Source: Actinophytocola gossypii (GTDB lineage Bacteria > Actinomycetota > Actinomycetes > Mycobacteriales > Pseudonocardiaceae). Taken from it: a DNA stretch of 64,000 nt. The stretch spans positions 248,001 to 312,000 of the forward strand of contig NZ_JAFFZE010000012.1 of NCBI RefSeq assembly GCF_025165815.1, written 5' to 3'. A model generated the notes under the pieces. That model was given only the letters and a program-made list of their open reading frames with translations, searched no databases and was not told where the DNA came from. The translations under genes and the position numbers were made by a program. This document shows positions 42,865 through 51,093 of the stretch, one piece after another (position 1 is the stretch's first letter; every line of letters begins with the position of its first letter).

Positions 42865-43719
42865 TCACGGGTTGTCGGGCGCCATGTCCGGCTTCGGCGT
42901 CCCGTAGAGGCGCGGGTCGCCCGGCGGGAGGACCGGGCGGTCACCGTGCGGCTGCGGGCTCTCCTCGTAGCTGAAGTCGCGGCCACTCCCGTCCGGCATC
43001 GGCCCGGACGCCCAGGGACCGTCGCCCGCGGCGGGGCCGTCGCTGCAGTTCATGTACTGCACGGCGAAGTCGAGGTTCTGCTCGGTCTCGTTCGGGAACG
43101 CCTCCGGCACCGGCAGGTCCTCCAGCCCGTCGGCCTTGAGCTGCTCGATCGCGGCCAGCCACTGCTGCTGGTGCAGGTGGTCGCGAGCCAGGTTGAACCG
43201 CAGCATCTCCTTCACGCCGGGGTCGTCGGTCATGTTGTAGAGGCGCGCCACCTGCAGCCGCCCCTGCATCTCGGCGGTCGCGTTGAGGTGGAAGTCGGCC
43301 ATCAGGTTCCCCGACGACGTGGTGTACGCGCCGAGCCACGGCACGCCGGAGCTGTCCTGGTAGTAGCCGCCGCCCCCGTTGTTGATGACGTGCTGCGGGT
43401 TGGACCCGCCGTAGATCGCGGCCAGCATCGGGTTGTCGGACACCGCGGCCTCCTGCACCGACAGCGGCGCGCCCTCGTTCAGCCGGGCGATCATCGTGCA
43501 GATCATCTCGACGTGGGCGAGTTCCTCGGTGCCGATGCCGAGCAGCATGTCCTTGTACTTGCCCGGCATCCGGCAGTTCCAGCCCTGCTGCAGGTACTGC
43601 AGGGCGACGGTCAGCTCGCCCCACTTGCCGCCGAGCACCTCCTGGAGCCGCTTGGCGAACGCGGGATCCGGTCCGTCCGGCTTGGCCTCGAACTGCAGGG
43701 TCTGCACGTGGTAGAACAT
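42865..43719 (-). CDS. Manganese catalase
   Basis: 284 residues from ATG 43719. Di-manganese ferritin-like fold with expected ligands: Glu in KWGELTVALQYLQQG, Glu and His in TEELAHVEMICTMI, Glu in NATAEMQGRLQVAR, His in LARDHLHQQQWLAAI. C-terminal 45 residues are Pro/Gly-rich. It breaks down hydrogen peroxide without haem in the cytoplasm. First gene of the manganese/oxidative-stress cluster. The 166-bp gap to the divergent LuxR-type gene carries the promoter. Confidence 0.93.
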   Translation of the reverse strand: MFYHVQTLQFEAKPDGPDPAFAKRLQEVLGGKWGELTVALQYLQQGWNCRMPGKYKDMLLGIGTEELAHVEMICTMIARLNEGAPLSVQEAAVSDNPMLAAIYGGSNPQHVINNGGGGYYQDSSGVPWLGAYTTSSGNLMADFHLNATAEMQGRLQVARLYNMTDDPGVKEMLRFNLARDHLHQQQWLAAIEQLKADGLEDLPVPEAFPNETEQNLDFAVQYMNCSDGPAAGDGPWASGPMPDGSGRDFSYEESPQPHGDRPVLPPGDPRLYGTPKPDMAPDNP

Positions 43720-43885
43720 GGCGCTCCTCGTTCCCTCGGGTCTCTCCTTCCTCTCCCATGCTTCTCGCCGCCGGTGTCCCGCCACGGGCAAACGTGGCCC
43801 CAACGGGTCGCCCCGCGGCGGATTGACGATCAGTACTCCGGGAATCCGTTGCCGTGCCCTGTGTCCTTCGCGAGTCAGGCGGACG

Positions 43886-44548
43886 ATGAGTACGCCGAAC
43901 GCCCCGGTGCGGCTGGTGGTCGTCGACGCCCAACCGCTGTTCGCCCGCGGGCTGGGCTTGTTGCTGCCGGCGGTGAGCAACGGGCGGGTGCACCTGGTCG
44001 CGTCCGCGTGCCGGGCGGAGGAGGCCGCCGGCGCGGTGCGCCGGCACCGGCCCGACCTCGCGCTCGTCGACCTGGGGCTGGCGCCACCCGGCGGGCTGCG
44101 GGCCATCGCGGCGATCCGCCGGACGGAGCCCGCGGTCGGGGTGATCGCGATGCGCACGCACGACACGTACGAGCCCGCGCTGCACGCCGTCTACGTCGGA
44201 GCAAGGGGCGTGGTCGACAAGACCGCGGAGCCGGAGGAGCTGCTGCTGCCGCTGCTCGCCGTCATCGACGGCTGGTCGGTGCTGCCCAACGACGTGCTGG
44301 CCAGGCTGTCCGCGGAGGCCGGCGGTGCCGCAAGGGAGATCCGCGACCGGCTCGACGCCAACGACCACCGGCTGTGGCGGCTGCTCGCCAGCGGTCGGAC
44401 CCTCGTCCAGATCGCCGCCGAGCTGCACGTCTCCGAGCGCACGGTCAAGCGGCTCACGGCCACGCTGCTGCGCAGGCTGCGGGTCACCACCCGCGCGGAG
44501 GCGGCCGCGCTGGCCGGTCAGGCGGGGCTGCTCAGCCGTCCTGGGTGA
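43886..44548 (+). CDS. LuxR-type response regulator with atypical receiver
   Basis: 220 residues from ATG 43886. Receiver-like domain residues ~8-125: phospho-acceptor Asp in DLALVDLGLAPPGG and Lys in GARGVVDKTAEPEELL are present, but the usual acidic pair is VVDAQ, with one acid lost. C-terminal LuxR HTH (TLVQIAAELHVSERTVKRLT). No kinase adjacent. Divergent from the Mn catalase gene and possibly its regulator. Its end overlaps the recQ gene by 17 bp. Confidence 0.8.
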   Translation: MSTPNAPVRLVVVDAQPLFARGLGLLLPAVSNGRVHLVASACRAEEAAGAVRRHRPDLALVDLGLAPPGGLRAIAAIRRTEPAVGVIAMRTHDTYEPALHAVYVGARGVVDKTAEPEELLLPLLAVIDGWSVLPNDVLARLSAEAGGAAREIRDRLDANDHRLWRLLASGRTLVQIAAELHVSERTVKRLTATLLRRLRVTTRAEAAALAGQAGLLSRPG

Positions 44549-46175
44549 GCAGGTCGTTCTCCTCGACCGCCCGCACCGACAGGGTCCGGTAGCCCTCGTG
44601 TTCGAACAGGACGGTCAGCCGGTCCTCCTCGACCGACAGCACCACGCCGCGACCCCATTCGGTGTGCCGCACGGTGCTGTTGCGGGGGAACCGGTCGGTG
44701 CCGGGCCGGCGGGTCTCGGCGGTCCCGGCGTCGCAGGTGTCGCAGTTGCCGCACGGCTGCTCGAGCTGCTCGCCGAAGTAGCCGAGCAGGAACTGGCGCC
44801 GGCAGCCGGTCGTCTCGGCGTACCCGGTCAGCATGTGCAGCCGGGACCGAATCATCCGCTGGTGGGTCTCCGCCGCCTCGGTCGCCCGCGCCACCGCGTC
44901 GTCCTGGTCGAGGCCCGGCTCGGGATCGAGTCGCCCACCTTCCGTGGTGGTGACCACGCCGGCCTGCTCGAACAGGTTGACCGCCCTGGTCCGCCGGGCC
45001 GGCGACACCTCGTCGGTCAGCTCCGCGGGGCGCACCGGCCGGTCGTGCCGGTCGAGGGCGTCGGCGACCTCGACCAGCGCGTCCTCCGGCGCCGTGGCCG
45101 CGGTCAGGAACTTCTGCAGGCCGAGGTCCTCCGGCCGGTAGAACAGGGTGATGGCGGCCGGCTCGCCGTCCCGCCCGGCGCGGCCGATCTGCTGGTAGTA
45201 CGAGTCGAGCGAGTCCGGCACCGAGGCGTGCACGACGAACCGCACGTCCGGCTTGTCGATGCCCATGCCGAACGCCGAGGTGGCCACGACGACGTCCAGG
45301 TCGCCCGCCATGAACTCCCGGTGCACCCGGTCGCGCTCGCCGGCCTTCATGCCCGCGTGGTAGGCGGCGACCCGGACCCCGTGCCGGGCCAGCTCGTCGG
45401 CGTGTGCCTCGGTGTCCTTGCGGGTGGCGGTGTAGAGCAGGCCGGGGCGGGTGGCCGGGTCCTCGGCGAGCGCCAGCACCCGGTCGACGACGGCGTCGCG
45501 CTTCTCGTCGTCGCCGGTGTGGCGGGTCACCGCGAGGTGCAGGTTCGGCCGGTCGAAGCTCGCCACCACCTCGCGGTGGTCCAGCAGCCCGAGGCGCTCA
45601 GCGATGTCCCGGCGCACCGGCGGCGCCGCGGTGGCGGTCAGGGCGATCACCCGCGGGTGCCCGAGCCGCTCGACCGCCGGGGCGAGGCGGAGGTAGTCGG
45701 GGCGGAAGTCGTGGCCCCACATGGAGACGCAGTGCGCCTCGTCGACGACGAACAGGGACACGCCGAGGCCGGCGAGCTCGTCGACGACGTCGTCCTTGGC
45801 CAGCTGCTCCGGGGACAGGAAGACGTACTCGGCGGACCCGTCGCGCACCGACTCCCACGCGTGCCGGTTCTCCGCGCCGCGCCGGGCGGAGTTCACCGCG
45901 ACGGCAGGCGGCGCGTCGCTGTCGTCGATGCCGTCCAGCTGGTCGTGCTGCAGGGCGATCAGCGGGGACACCACGAGGGTCGGCCCGTCCAGCAGCAGCG
46001 CCGGCACCTGGTAGATCGCGGACTTGCCGGCCCCGGTCGGCAGCACGGCCAGCACGTCGTGGCCGGCCAGCACGTGCTCCATCGCCAGCAGCTGCTCGTC
46101 CCGCAGCCGCGACCACCCGAACTTCTCCTCGGCGACGCGCCGCAGGTCCCGGCCGGTTTCGTGCCGATGTCGCAC
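44532..46175 (-). CDS. recQ: RecQ-family DNA helicase without HRDC domain
   Basis: 547 residues from ATG 46175. Helicase core: motif I LPTGAGKSAIYQVPALL, DEAH motif FVVDEAHCVSMWGHDFRPDY, motif VI YQQIGRAGRDGEP. RQC zinc site TTGCRRQFLLGYFG with PCGNCDTC. Instead of an HRDC domain the end is a short beta domain (TVRHTEWGRGVVLSVEEDRL... LSVRAVEENDLL), similar to the Tudor-like tail of some UvrD helicases. 3'-5' helicase for recombination and repair. Confidence 0.9.
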   Translation of the reverse strand: MRHRHETGRDLRRVAEEKFGWSRLRDEQLLAMEHVLAGHDVLAVLPTGAGKSAIYQVPALLLDGPTLVVSPLIALQHDQLDGIDDSDAPPAVAVNSARRGAENRHAWESVRDGSAEYVFLSPEQLAKDDVVDELAGLGVSLFVVDEAHCVSMWGHDFRPDYLRLAPAVERLGHPRVIALTATAAPPVRRDIAERLGLLDHREVVASFDRPNLHLAVTRHTGDDEKRDAVVDRVLALAEDPATRPGLLYTATRKDTEAHADELARHGVRVAAYHAGMKAGERDRVHREFMAGDLDVVVATSAFGMGIDKPDVRFVVHASVPDSLDSYYQQIGRAGRDGEPAAITLFYRPEDLGLQKFLTAATAPEDALVEVADALDRHDRPVRPAELTDEVSPARRTRAVNLFEQAGVVTTTEGGRLDPEPGLDQDDAVARATEAAETHQRMIRSRLHMLTGYAETTGCRRQFLLGYFGEQLEQPCGNCDTCDAGTAETRRPGTDRFPRNSTVRHTEWGRGVVLSVEEDRLTVLFEHEGYRTLSVRAVEENDLLTQDG

Positions 46176-46231
46176 GGTGGGCTCCCTCCTGGTCGGAACG
46201 GAGAGCTACCCACGTGCGCGGTGCCGACACC

Positions 46232-46804
46232 TCAGGTCCAGCTGTCGGCGAGCGCGCACAGCTCCGCCAGCGCGGCCTCGGTGCGGGCGGACTCGCCGGT
46301 GGTGAGGTGGTCGGCCTGCAGGCCCGAGTAGGCGTTGTTCAGCAGCGTCGCCTTCGTCCTGGCCTCCTCCGGCCCGAGCCCGCGGACCTCGAGGGCCGCG
46401 GCGACGAACCGCGCCCGCCCGCTGACGAAGGCCGGCACCTGACCGGTCAGCCGCCCGGCCGCGGCCAGGCCTTCGATCTCGTGGATCAGCCTGGTCCGGG
46501 GCAGCTCCGCCGGGGACAGGTGCCGCCGCCACGAGTCCGCCACGATCGTGCCGATGCCGACGGCGGGATCGTCCCAGCCGGGGGTGGCGGCGAGCGCGGC
46601 GTGCTGCTGTTCGTCCAGCCGGGTCAGCACCGCCGCCAGCAGGGCGTCCTTGTCGGCGAAGTGGTGGGTGAGCACGCGGGTGGAGCGGCCGAGCGCGGCG
46701 GCCAGCGTGCGCAACGAGAACGTCGCCAGCCCGGTCTCGGCGAGCGCCGCCGTGATCGCGTCGATCAGTTCGACCCGACGCGCCGGGTCCGCGGTCCTGG
46801 CCAT
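46232..46804 (-). CDS. TetR-family repressor
   Basis: 190 residues from ATG 46804. N-terminal HTH residues ~10-55 (ALAETGLATFSLRTLAAALG, then RSTRVLTHHFADKDALLAAV). C-terminal ligand-binding helices. Divergent from the MFS transporter 41 bp away, with a palindrome between them; almost certainly represses that transporter and perhaps itself. Confidence 0.9.
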   Translation of the reverse strand: MARTADPARRVELIDAITAALAETGLATFSLRTLAAALGRSTRVLTHHFADKDALLAAVLTRLDEQQHAALAATPGWDDPAVGIGTIVADSWRRHLSPAELPRTRLIHEIEGLAAAGRLTGQVPAFVSGRARFVAAALEVRGLGPEEARTKATLLNNAYSGLQADHLTTGESARTEAALAELCALADSWT

Positions 46805-46821
46805 GGGTCGACCCTATAAAG

Positions 46822-46835
46822 GTAACGAGTGTTAC
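46822..46835. promoter_or_regulatory. Probable TetR operator
   Basis: GTAAC-N4-GTTAC palindrome midway between the divergent TetR and MFS genes. A TATAAA hexamer just upstream (46814-46819) fits a -10 box for the transporter, which the bound repressor would cover. Confidence 0.65.
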
Positions 46836-46844
46836 GTTAATGCG

Positions 46845-48011
46845 GTGCGCCTCTTCGCTCTCGCCCTCGCCGCGTTCGCCGTCCAGACCGACGACTTCGT
46901 GATCATCGGGGTGCTGCCGGCCATCGGCCGGGACCTCGACGTGTCCACCGGCGCCGCCGGCCAGCTCGTCACCGTGTTCACGCTGGTCTACGCGCTCGCC
47001 GCACCCCTGTCGGCCGTGCTCCTCGGCCGGGTGGACCGGCGCGCGCTGCTCGTCGGCGCCCTGCTCGTGTTCTGCGCCGCGAACTTCGTGGTGCCCGCGG
47101 TCGACGCCTACCCGGTGCTGATGGCGCTCCGCGTGGTCGCCGCGCTCGCGGCCGCGACGGTCCTGCCCGCGGTGCTGGCGCTGGCCACGCACCTCGCGCC
47201 CGACGGGGCCGCCGGCCGCCACCTCGCCACGGTCATGGCCGGCATGACCGGCGCGATCGTGCTCGGCGTGCCGGCCGGCACCTGGCTCGGCGCCGCCCTC
47301 GGCTGGCGCGCGACGTTCGTCCTCGGCGGCGGCCTTGGCGCGCTCGCCCTGGTGGCGCTGCTGCGCTGGCTCCCCCGGACCAGCCTCGCCGCGCCGCCGT
47401 CGCCGCGCGGGCTGCTCACCGCGCCGGTGCGGCGGATCCTCGTGGTGACCGTGCTGGCGGTGGCCGGGAACCTCGCGTTCCAGACCTACCTGGCGACGTT
47501 CCTCGCCGGCCTGTCCGGCGTCACCCCGACCGCGCTGGGGACGCTGCTGGTCGTGGCGGGCCTGGCCGGGATCGCGGGCGCCCGCCTGGCCGGCACGCTG
47601 GTCGACCGCCGGGGCGCGCACCGCGCGTTCGGCGCCGCGGCCACGGCGTTCGCGGTCACCATGGTCGCCTTCGCCTGCTGCTGGCTCGCCCGGCCCGTGC
47701 CGCTGTGGCTCACGGTCGGGCTGCTCGTCGCCTGGTCGGCCACGGCGTGGGCGGTGCCGCCCGCGATCCAGGCCCTGATGCTCGACCGCGCGGGCCGGGA
47801 GCACGCGACCGCGGCCATGGCGCTGGTCAGCAGCACGGTGTACGTCGGCGCGGCGGCCGGTGGCGCGGCGGGCGGTCTGCTGGTCGGTGTCACCCCAGGA
47901 GCCGTCCCGGTGCTGGCCGCCGCCTGCGCCGTCGCGGCGGTGGCCTGGTCGGCCCTGCCCGCGTCGCGGCGCCGCCGTCCCGCCGACGAACCCGCCGACG
48001 CTCGCTGGTAG
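46845..48011 (+). CDS. MFS efflux transporter (DHA1-like)
   Basis: 388 residues from GTG 46845, 12 helices. N-terminus AVQTDDFVIIGVLPAIGRDL, motif A region LSAVLLGRVDRRALLVGALL, motif C-like MAGMTGAIVLGVPAGTWLGA. Typical proton-driven drug or metabolite exporter of the AraJ/Cmr type. Controlled by the divergent TetR. With so little leader between operator and GTG the mRNA may be nearly leaderless. Confidence 0.88.
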   Translation: MRLFALALAAFAVQTDDFVIIGVLPAIGRDLDVSTGAAGQLVTVFTLVYALAAPLSAVLLGRVDRRALLVGALLVFCAANFVVPAVDAYPVLMALRVVAALAAATVLPAVLALATHLAPDGAAGRHLATVMAGMTGAIVLGVPAGTWLGAALGWRATFVLGGGLGALALVALLRWLPRTSLAAPPSPRGLLTAPVRRILVVTVLAVAGNLAFQTYLATFLAGLSGVTPTALGTLLVVAGLAGIAGARLAGTLVDRRGAHRAFGAAATAFAVTMVAFACCWLARPVPLWLTVGLLVAWSATAWAVPPAIQALMLDRAGREHATAAMALVSSTVYVGAAAGGAAGGLLVGVTPGAVPVLAAACAVAAVAWSALPASRRRRPADEPADARW

Positions 48012-48020
48012 AAGTACGCG

Positions 48021-48782
48021 GTGCGCGATTTCCTCACTGGTGTCCGATTCTTCGGCAAGGCGCTCGGCATCCTGCTCAGGTCGCCGAAGCTGCTGCTGCT
48101 CGGCGCGTTGCCGGCGGTACTGACCGCGTTGTTGCTGCTGGGCGCGATGATCGCGCTGGTCTTCTGGGTCGACGACCTGGCCGCGTTGGTCACCCCGTTC
48201 GCCGACGACTGGAGCGAGGGGTTGCGGGCCGCGGTCCGGGTCGCCGCCGGCGTGGCGCTGTTCGCCGCGGCGATGGTCGTCGGGCTGATCAGCTTCTCCG
48301 CGCTGACCCTCGCCGTCGGCGCGCCGTTCTACGAGCACATCGCCGAGAAGGTCGAGGACGACCTCGGCGACCCGCCCAGCGACGAGGAGCTGCCGTGGTG
48401 GCGCCTGCTGTGGATGGGCGTGCGGGACGGCCTGCTGCTGGTACTGCGGTCACTGGTGTTCACGATTCCGCTGGTGGTCGCCGGGTTCGTGCCGGTGCTG
48501 GGGCAGACCGTGGTGCCGGTGCTGCTCGCGCTGGTGACCGCGTGGTTCTTCGCGCTGGAGCTGGTCGCCGTGTCGTTCTACCGCCGTGGGATGGACCTGC
48601 GCCAGCGCAGGACCGCGCTCAGCAAGCGACGCGGGCTGGCGATCGGTCTCGGCCTGCCCGCGTCGTTGCTGTGCGCGATTCCCCCGGTCGCGATCATCGC
48701 CATGCCGGTGGCGTTCGTCGGCGGCGTCCTCGTCGCGCGCGAGACCCTCCGCAGCCCTCAGCTGGTCAAGCAGAACGGGTGA
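48021..48782 (+). CDS. EI24/CysZ-family membrane protein
   Basis: 253 residues, GTG 48021, 9 nt after the MFS stop. Four or five helices: residues ~25-50 (LLLLGALPAVLTALLLLGAM), ~75-100, ~140-180, ~215-240; cytoplasmic loop VEDDLGDPPSDEELPWWRLL. Pattern of the EI24 domain family, whose CysZ members move sulfate; the actinobacterial members are uncharacterised. 3' end overlaps the VOC gene by 25 bp. Confidence 0.85.
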   Translation: MRDFLTGVRFFGKALGILLRSPKLLLLGALPAVLTALLLLGAMIALVFWVDDLAALVTPFADDWSEGLRAAVRVAAGVALFAAAMVVGLISFSALTLAVGAPFYEHIAEKVEDDLGDPPSDEELPWWRLLWMGVRDGLLLVLRSLVFTIPLVVAGFVPVLGQTVVPVLLALVTAWFFALELVAVSFYRRGMDLRQRRTALSKRRGLAIGLGLPASLLCAIPPVAIIAMPVAFVGGVLVARETLRSPQLVKQNG

Positions 48783-49474
48783 CCCGCCGGGTCGACGAAG
48801 ACCCGGAAGGTGTCCGTGCCCGCGTCCAACCGCGTGGCCCCCAGTTCCAGCGCCCGCGTCTCGCCCGCGTCGAGGTCGTCGACCTGGATGTCGAGGTGCG
48901 CCTGCTGCGGCGCCGCCGGGTCGGGCCAGCGCGGCGGGGTGTACTCGGCGACCTGCTGGAACAGCACGCTGCGACCGTCGCCGCTGATCATCGCGCCCTC
49001 CGGCCCTTCGTAGGTCACCTCCATCCCCATCAGCGAGGCGTAGAAGCGGGACAAGCCGATCGCGTCCGGCGCGTCGACGGTCACCGCGAACAGGGGCAGC
49101 TCCGGCCCGGTCACCCCGTCCTTCTGGCAGATGTCGAACGGATGACCGGCGGGATCGGCCAGGGTCACCCAGTGGGCGCCGTCCGCGAGCCTGGTGGCGC
49201 CCAGCTCCTCCGCCCGCCGGGCCGCCGCCTGGTGGTCCTCGGCGAACAGGTCCAGGTGCATCTGCTGCGGCAGCTCCTGCCCCGGCCACTCGGGCGGCCG
49301 GTGGTCGGGGGCGAGCTGGAACGCGACCTCCTGCCCGTCGCCGCCACGCAGCGTGATCCAGTCCTCCTCGTCCTTCACCTTCGTCCAGCCGGTGAGCGCG
49401 ACGTAGAAGTCCGCCGTCCGCCGGATGTCCGCCGCGTCGAACGCGACCAGCTCGAAACGTCCTGTCACAGTCAT
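48758..49474 (-). CDS. Two-domain VOC (glyoxalase/bleomycin-resistance fold) protein
   Basis: 238 residues from ATG 49474. Two tandem VOC domains: residues ~5-118 (FYVALTGWTKVKDEEDWITL... TLADPAGHPFDICQ) and ~125-238 (FYASLMGMEVTYEGPEGAMI... FVDPAGHPFCLTS). Each has the PAGHPF ending typical of actinobacterial glyoxalase-like proteins. May bind or modify a small molecule; no specific activity can be assigned. Confidence 0.88.
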   Translation of the reverse strand: MTVTGRFELVAFDAADIRRTADFYVALTGWTKVKDEEDWITLRGGDGQEVAFQLAPDHRPPEWPGQELPQQMHLDLFAEDHQAAARRAEELGATRLADGAHWVTLADPAGHPFDICQKDGVTGPELPLFAVTVDAPDAIGLSRFYASLMGMEVTYEGPEGAMISGDGRSVLFQQVAEYTPPRWPDPAAPQQAHLDIQVDDLDAGETRALELGATRLDAGTDTFRVFVDPAGHPFCLTS

Positions 49475-49514
49475 GCCGGCATGATGCACCCGACCACCGA
49501 CGAAACCGGTCCGG

Positions 49515-50042
49515 TCAGCCCATGCTCTTCGCGCCGTCCAGCGACTCCCGGATGATGTCGGCGTGGCCCGCGTGCTGGGCGGTCTCGGCGATGATGTGCA
49601 GCAGGACCCGCCGGACCGACCAGCGCGCACCCGGCTCGAACCACGGCGCGGCCGGCAACGGGTGCGACGCGTCCAGGTCTGGCAGCGTGGCGACCAGCTC
49701 GTCGGTGCGCCGCGCGACCTCGGCGTAGTCGGCCAGCACTCCCGCCAGCGTCTCGTCGGGCAGCAGTCGGAACCCGTCGGTGAACTCGGCCAGGTCTTCC
49801 TCGGTCATGTCGGCGAAGTCGCGCATGGACTCCGGGCCCTCCACGAAGAAGTTCACCCACCGGCGCTCCATCGCGGAGACGTGCTTGATCAGCCCGCCCA
49901 GGCACAGCTCGCTCGCGGTCGTCCTGGCCCTCGCCTGCTCGTCGGTCAGGTCGCGGGTGGTGAACCGCAGGAAGTGGCGGTGCTGGGCCAGCGTCTGCAG
50001 CAGGTCGGCGCGCTCGGTGCTGATGGTGGTGGAGGCGGTCAT
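49515..50042 (-). CDS. DinB-family (DUF664) protein
   Basis: 175 residues from ATG 50042 with AAAGGAACG upstream. Four-helix DinB fold with metal-binding His in LGGLIKHVSAMERRWV and HIIAETAQHAGHADIIRESL. These proteins include mycothiol- or bacillithiol-dependent transferases; the actinobacterial link to mycothiol is general knowledge, not shown here. Divergent from the WYL regulator. Confidence 0.88.
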   Translation of the reverse strand: MTASTTISTERADLLQTLAQHRHFLRFTTRDLTDEQARARTTASELCLGGLIKHVSAMERRWVNFFVEGPESMRDFADMTEEDLAEFTDGFRLLPDETLAGVLADYAEVARRTDELVATLPDLDASHPLPAAPWFEPGARWSVRRVLLHIIAETAQHAGHADIIRESLDGAKSMG

Positions 50043-50118
50043 CTCGTTCCTTTCGTCGTCCGTCACGAGCTACGCTAACCACCCCAGCGGCCACTTCCTG
50101 TCCTGAATACGAGGAGAC

Positions 50119-51093
50119 ATGGCGAACACCAGCTCGCGGACCCTGCGCCTGCTCTCCCTGCTGCAGAACCACCGCTACTGGCCCGGCCCCGAACTCGCCG
50201 ACCGGCTCGGCGTCTCCGTGCGCACCCTCCGGCGCGACGTCGACCGGCTCCGGGAGCTCGGCTACCCGGTCGAGGCGCAGCGCGGCGTCGACGGCGGCTA
50301 CCAGCTCGCCGCGGGCGCGGCCCTGCCGCCGCTGGTCATCGACGACGAGGAGGCGATCGCGCTGACCGTGGGCCTGCAGCACGCGGCGCAGAGCACGGTG
50401 GCCGGGCTCGCCGAGTCCTCGGTGCGCGCACTGGCCAAGATCGTCCAGGTGATGCCGGCCCGGCTGCGCCGCCGGGCCGAGGCGCTCGGCACGATGACGG
50501 TGCCCGTCGAGTGGGGTGGGCGGACCCACGAGGCCGTCGACTCGGACGTACTCACCACGGTCGCCCTCGCCTGCCGGGACACCGAGCGGCTGCGCTTCGA
50601 CTACACCTCCGGCGACGGGCAGCACACCGGCCGGCACGTCGAGCCGTACCGGCTGGTGCGCGGCCGCCGCTGGTACCTGGTCGCCTACGACCTCACCCGC
50701 CACGACTGGCGCAACTTCCGGCTCGACCGGGTGGGCGCGCCGCGGCGCACCGGCGCGCGGTTCCGCCCGCGCGAGCTGCCCGCGGCGGACGCGGCCGAGT
50801 TCGTCGTCGACCGCATCGGCCGGATGCCCCGGCCGTACACCGTGGAGGTACTGGTCGACGCCCCGGCCGAGACCGTGCGCGCACGGATCGGCCGGTGGAG
50901 CACGGTCGAGGAGATCGACGACGACCGCTGCCACGTCCACATGACCAGCGACTCACTGGACTGGCCGGCGATGGCCTTCGGCTCGATCGGCGCCGAGTTC
51001 CGCGTCGTGCGGCCGCCCGAACTGGTCGACCTGTTCCGCGAGTGGGCCGGCCGATTCTCCAGGTGTGACGCGGAGATCGACGCTAGAGATTGA
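50119..51093 (+). CDS. WYL-domain transcriptional regulator
   Basis: 324 residues from ATG 50119 with GAGGAGA upstream. DeoR-like HTH residues ~5-60 (LADRLGVSVRTLRRDVDRLR), WYL domain residues ~140-215 with the R..EPYRLVRGRRWYLVAYDL core, and a C-terminal WCX region (YTVEVLVDAPAETVRARIG). It senses an unknown ligand, often a nucleic acid, in DNA-damage or phage responses. Its divergent neighbour DinB-like gene is the likely target. Confidence 0.9.
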   Translation: MANTSSRTLRLLSLLQNHRYWPGPELADRLGVSVRTLRRDVDRLRELGYPVEAQRGVDGGYQLAAGAALPPLVIDDEEAIALTVGLQHAAQSTVAGLAESSVRALAKIVQVMPARLRRRAEALGTMTVPVEWGGRTHEAVDSDVLTTVALACRDTERLRFDYTSGDGQHTGRHVEPYRLVRGRRWYLVAYDLTRHDWRNFRLDRVGAPRRTGARFRPRELPAADAAEFVVDRIGRMPRPYTVEVLVDAPAETVRARIGRWSTVEEIDDDRCHVHMTSDSLDWPAMAFGSIGAEFRVVRPPELVDLFREWAGRFSRCDAEIDARD

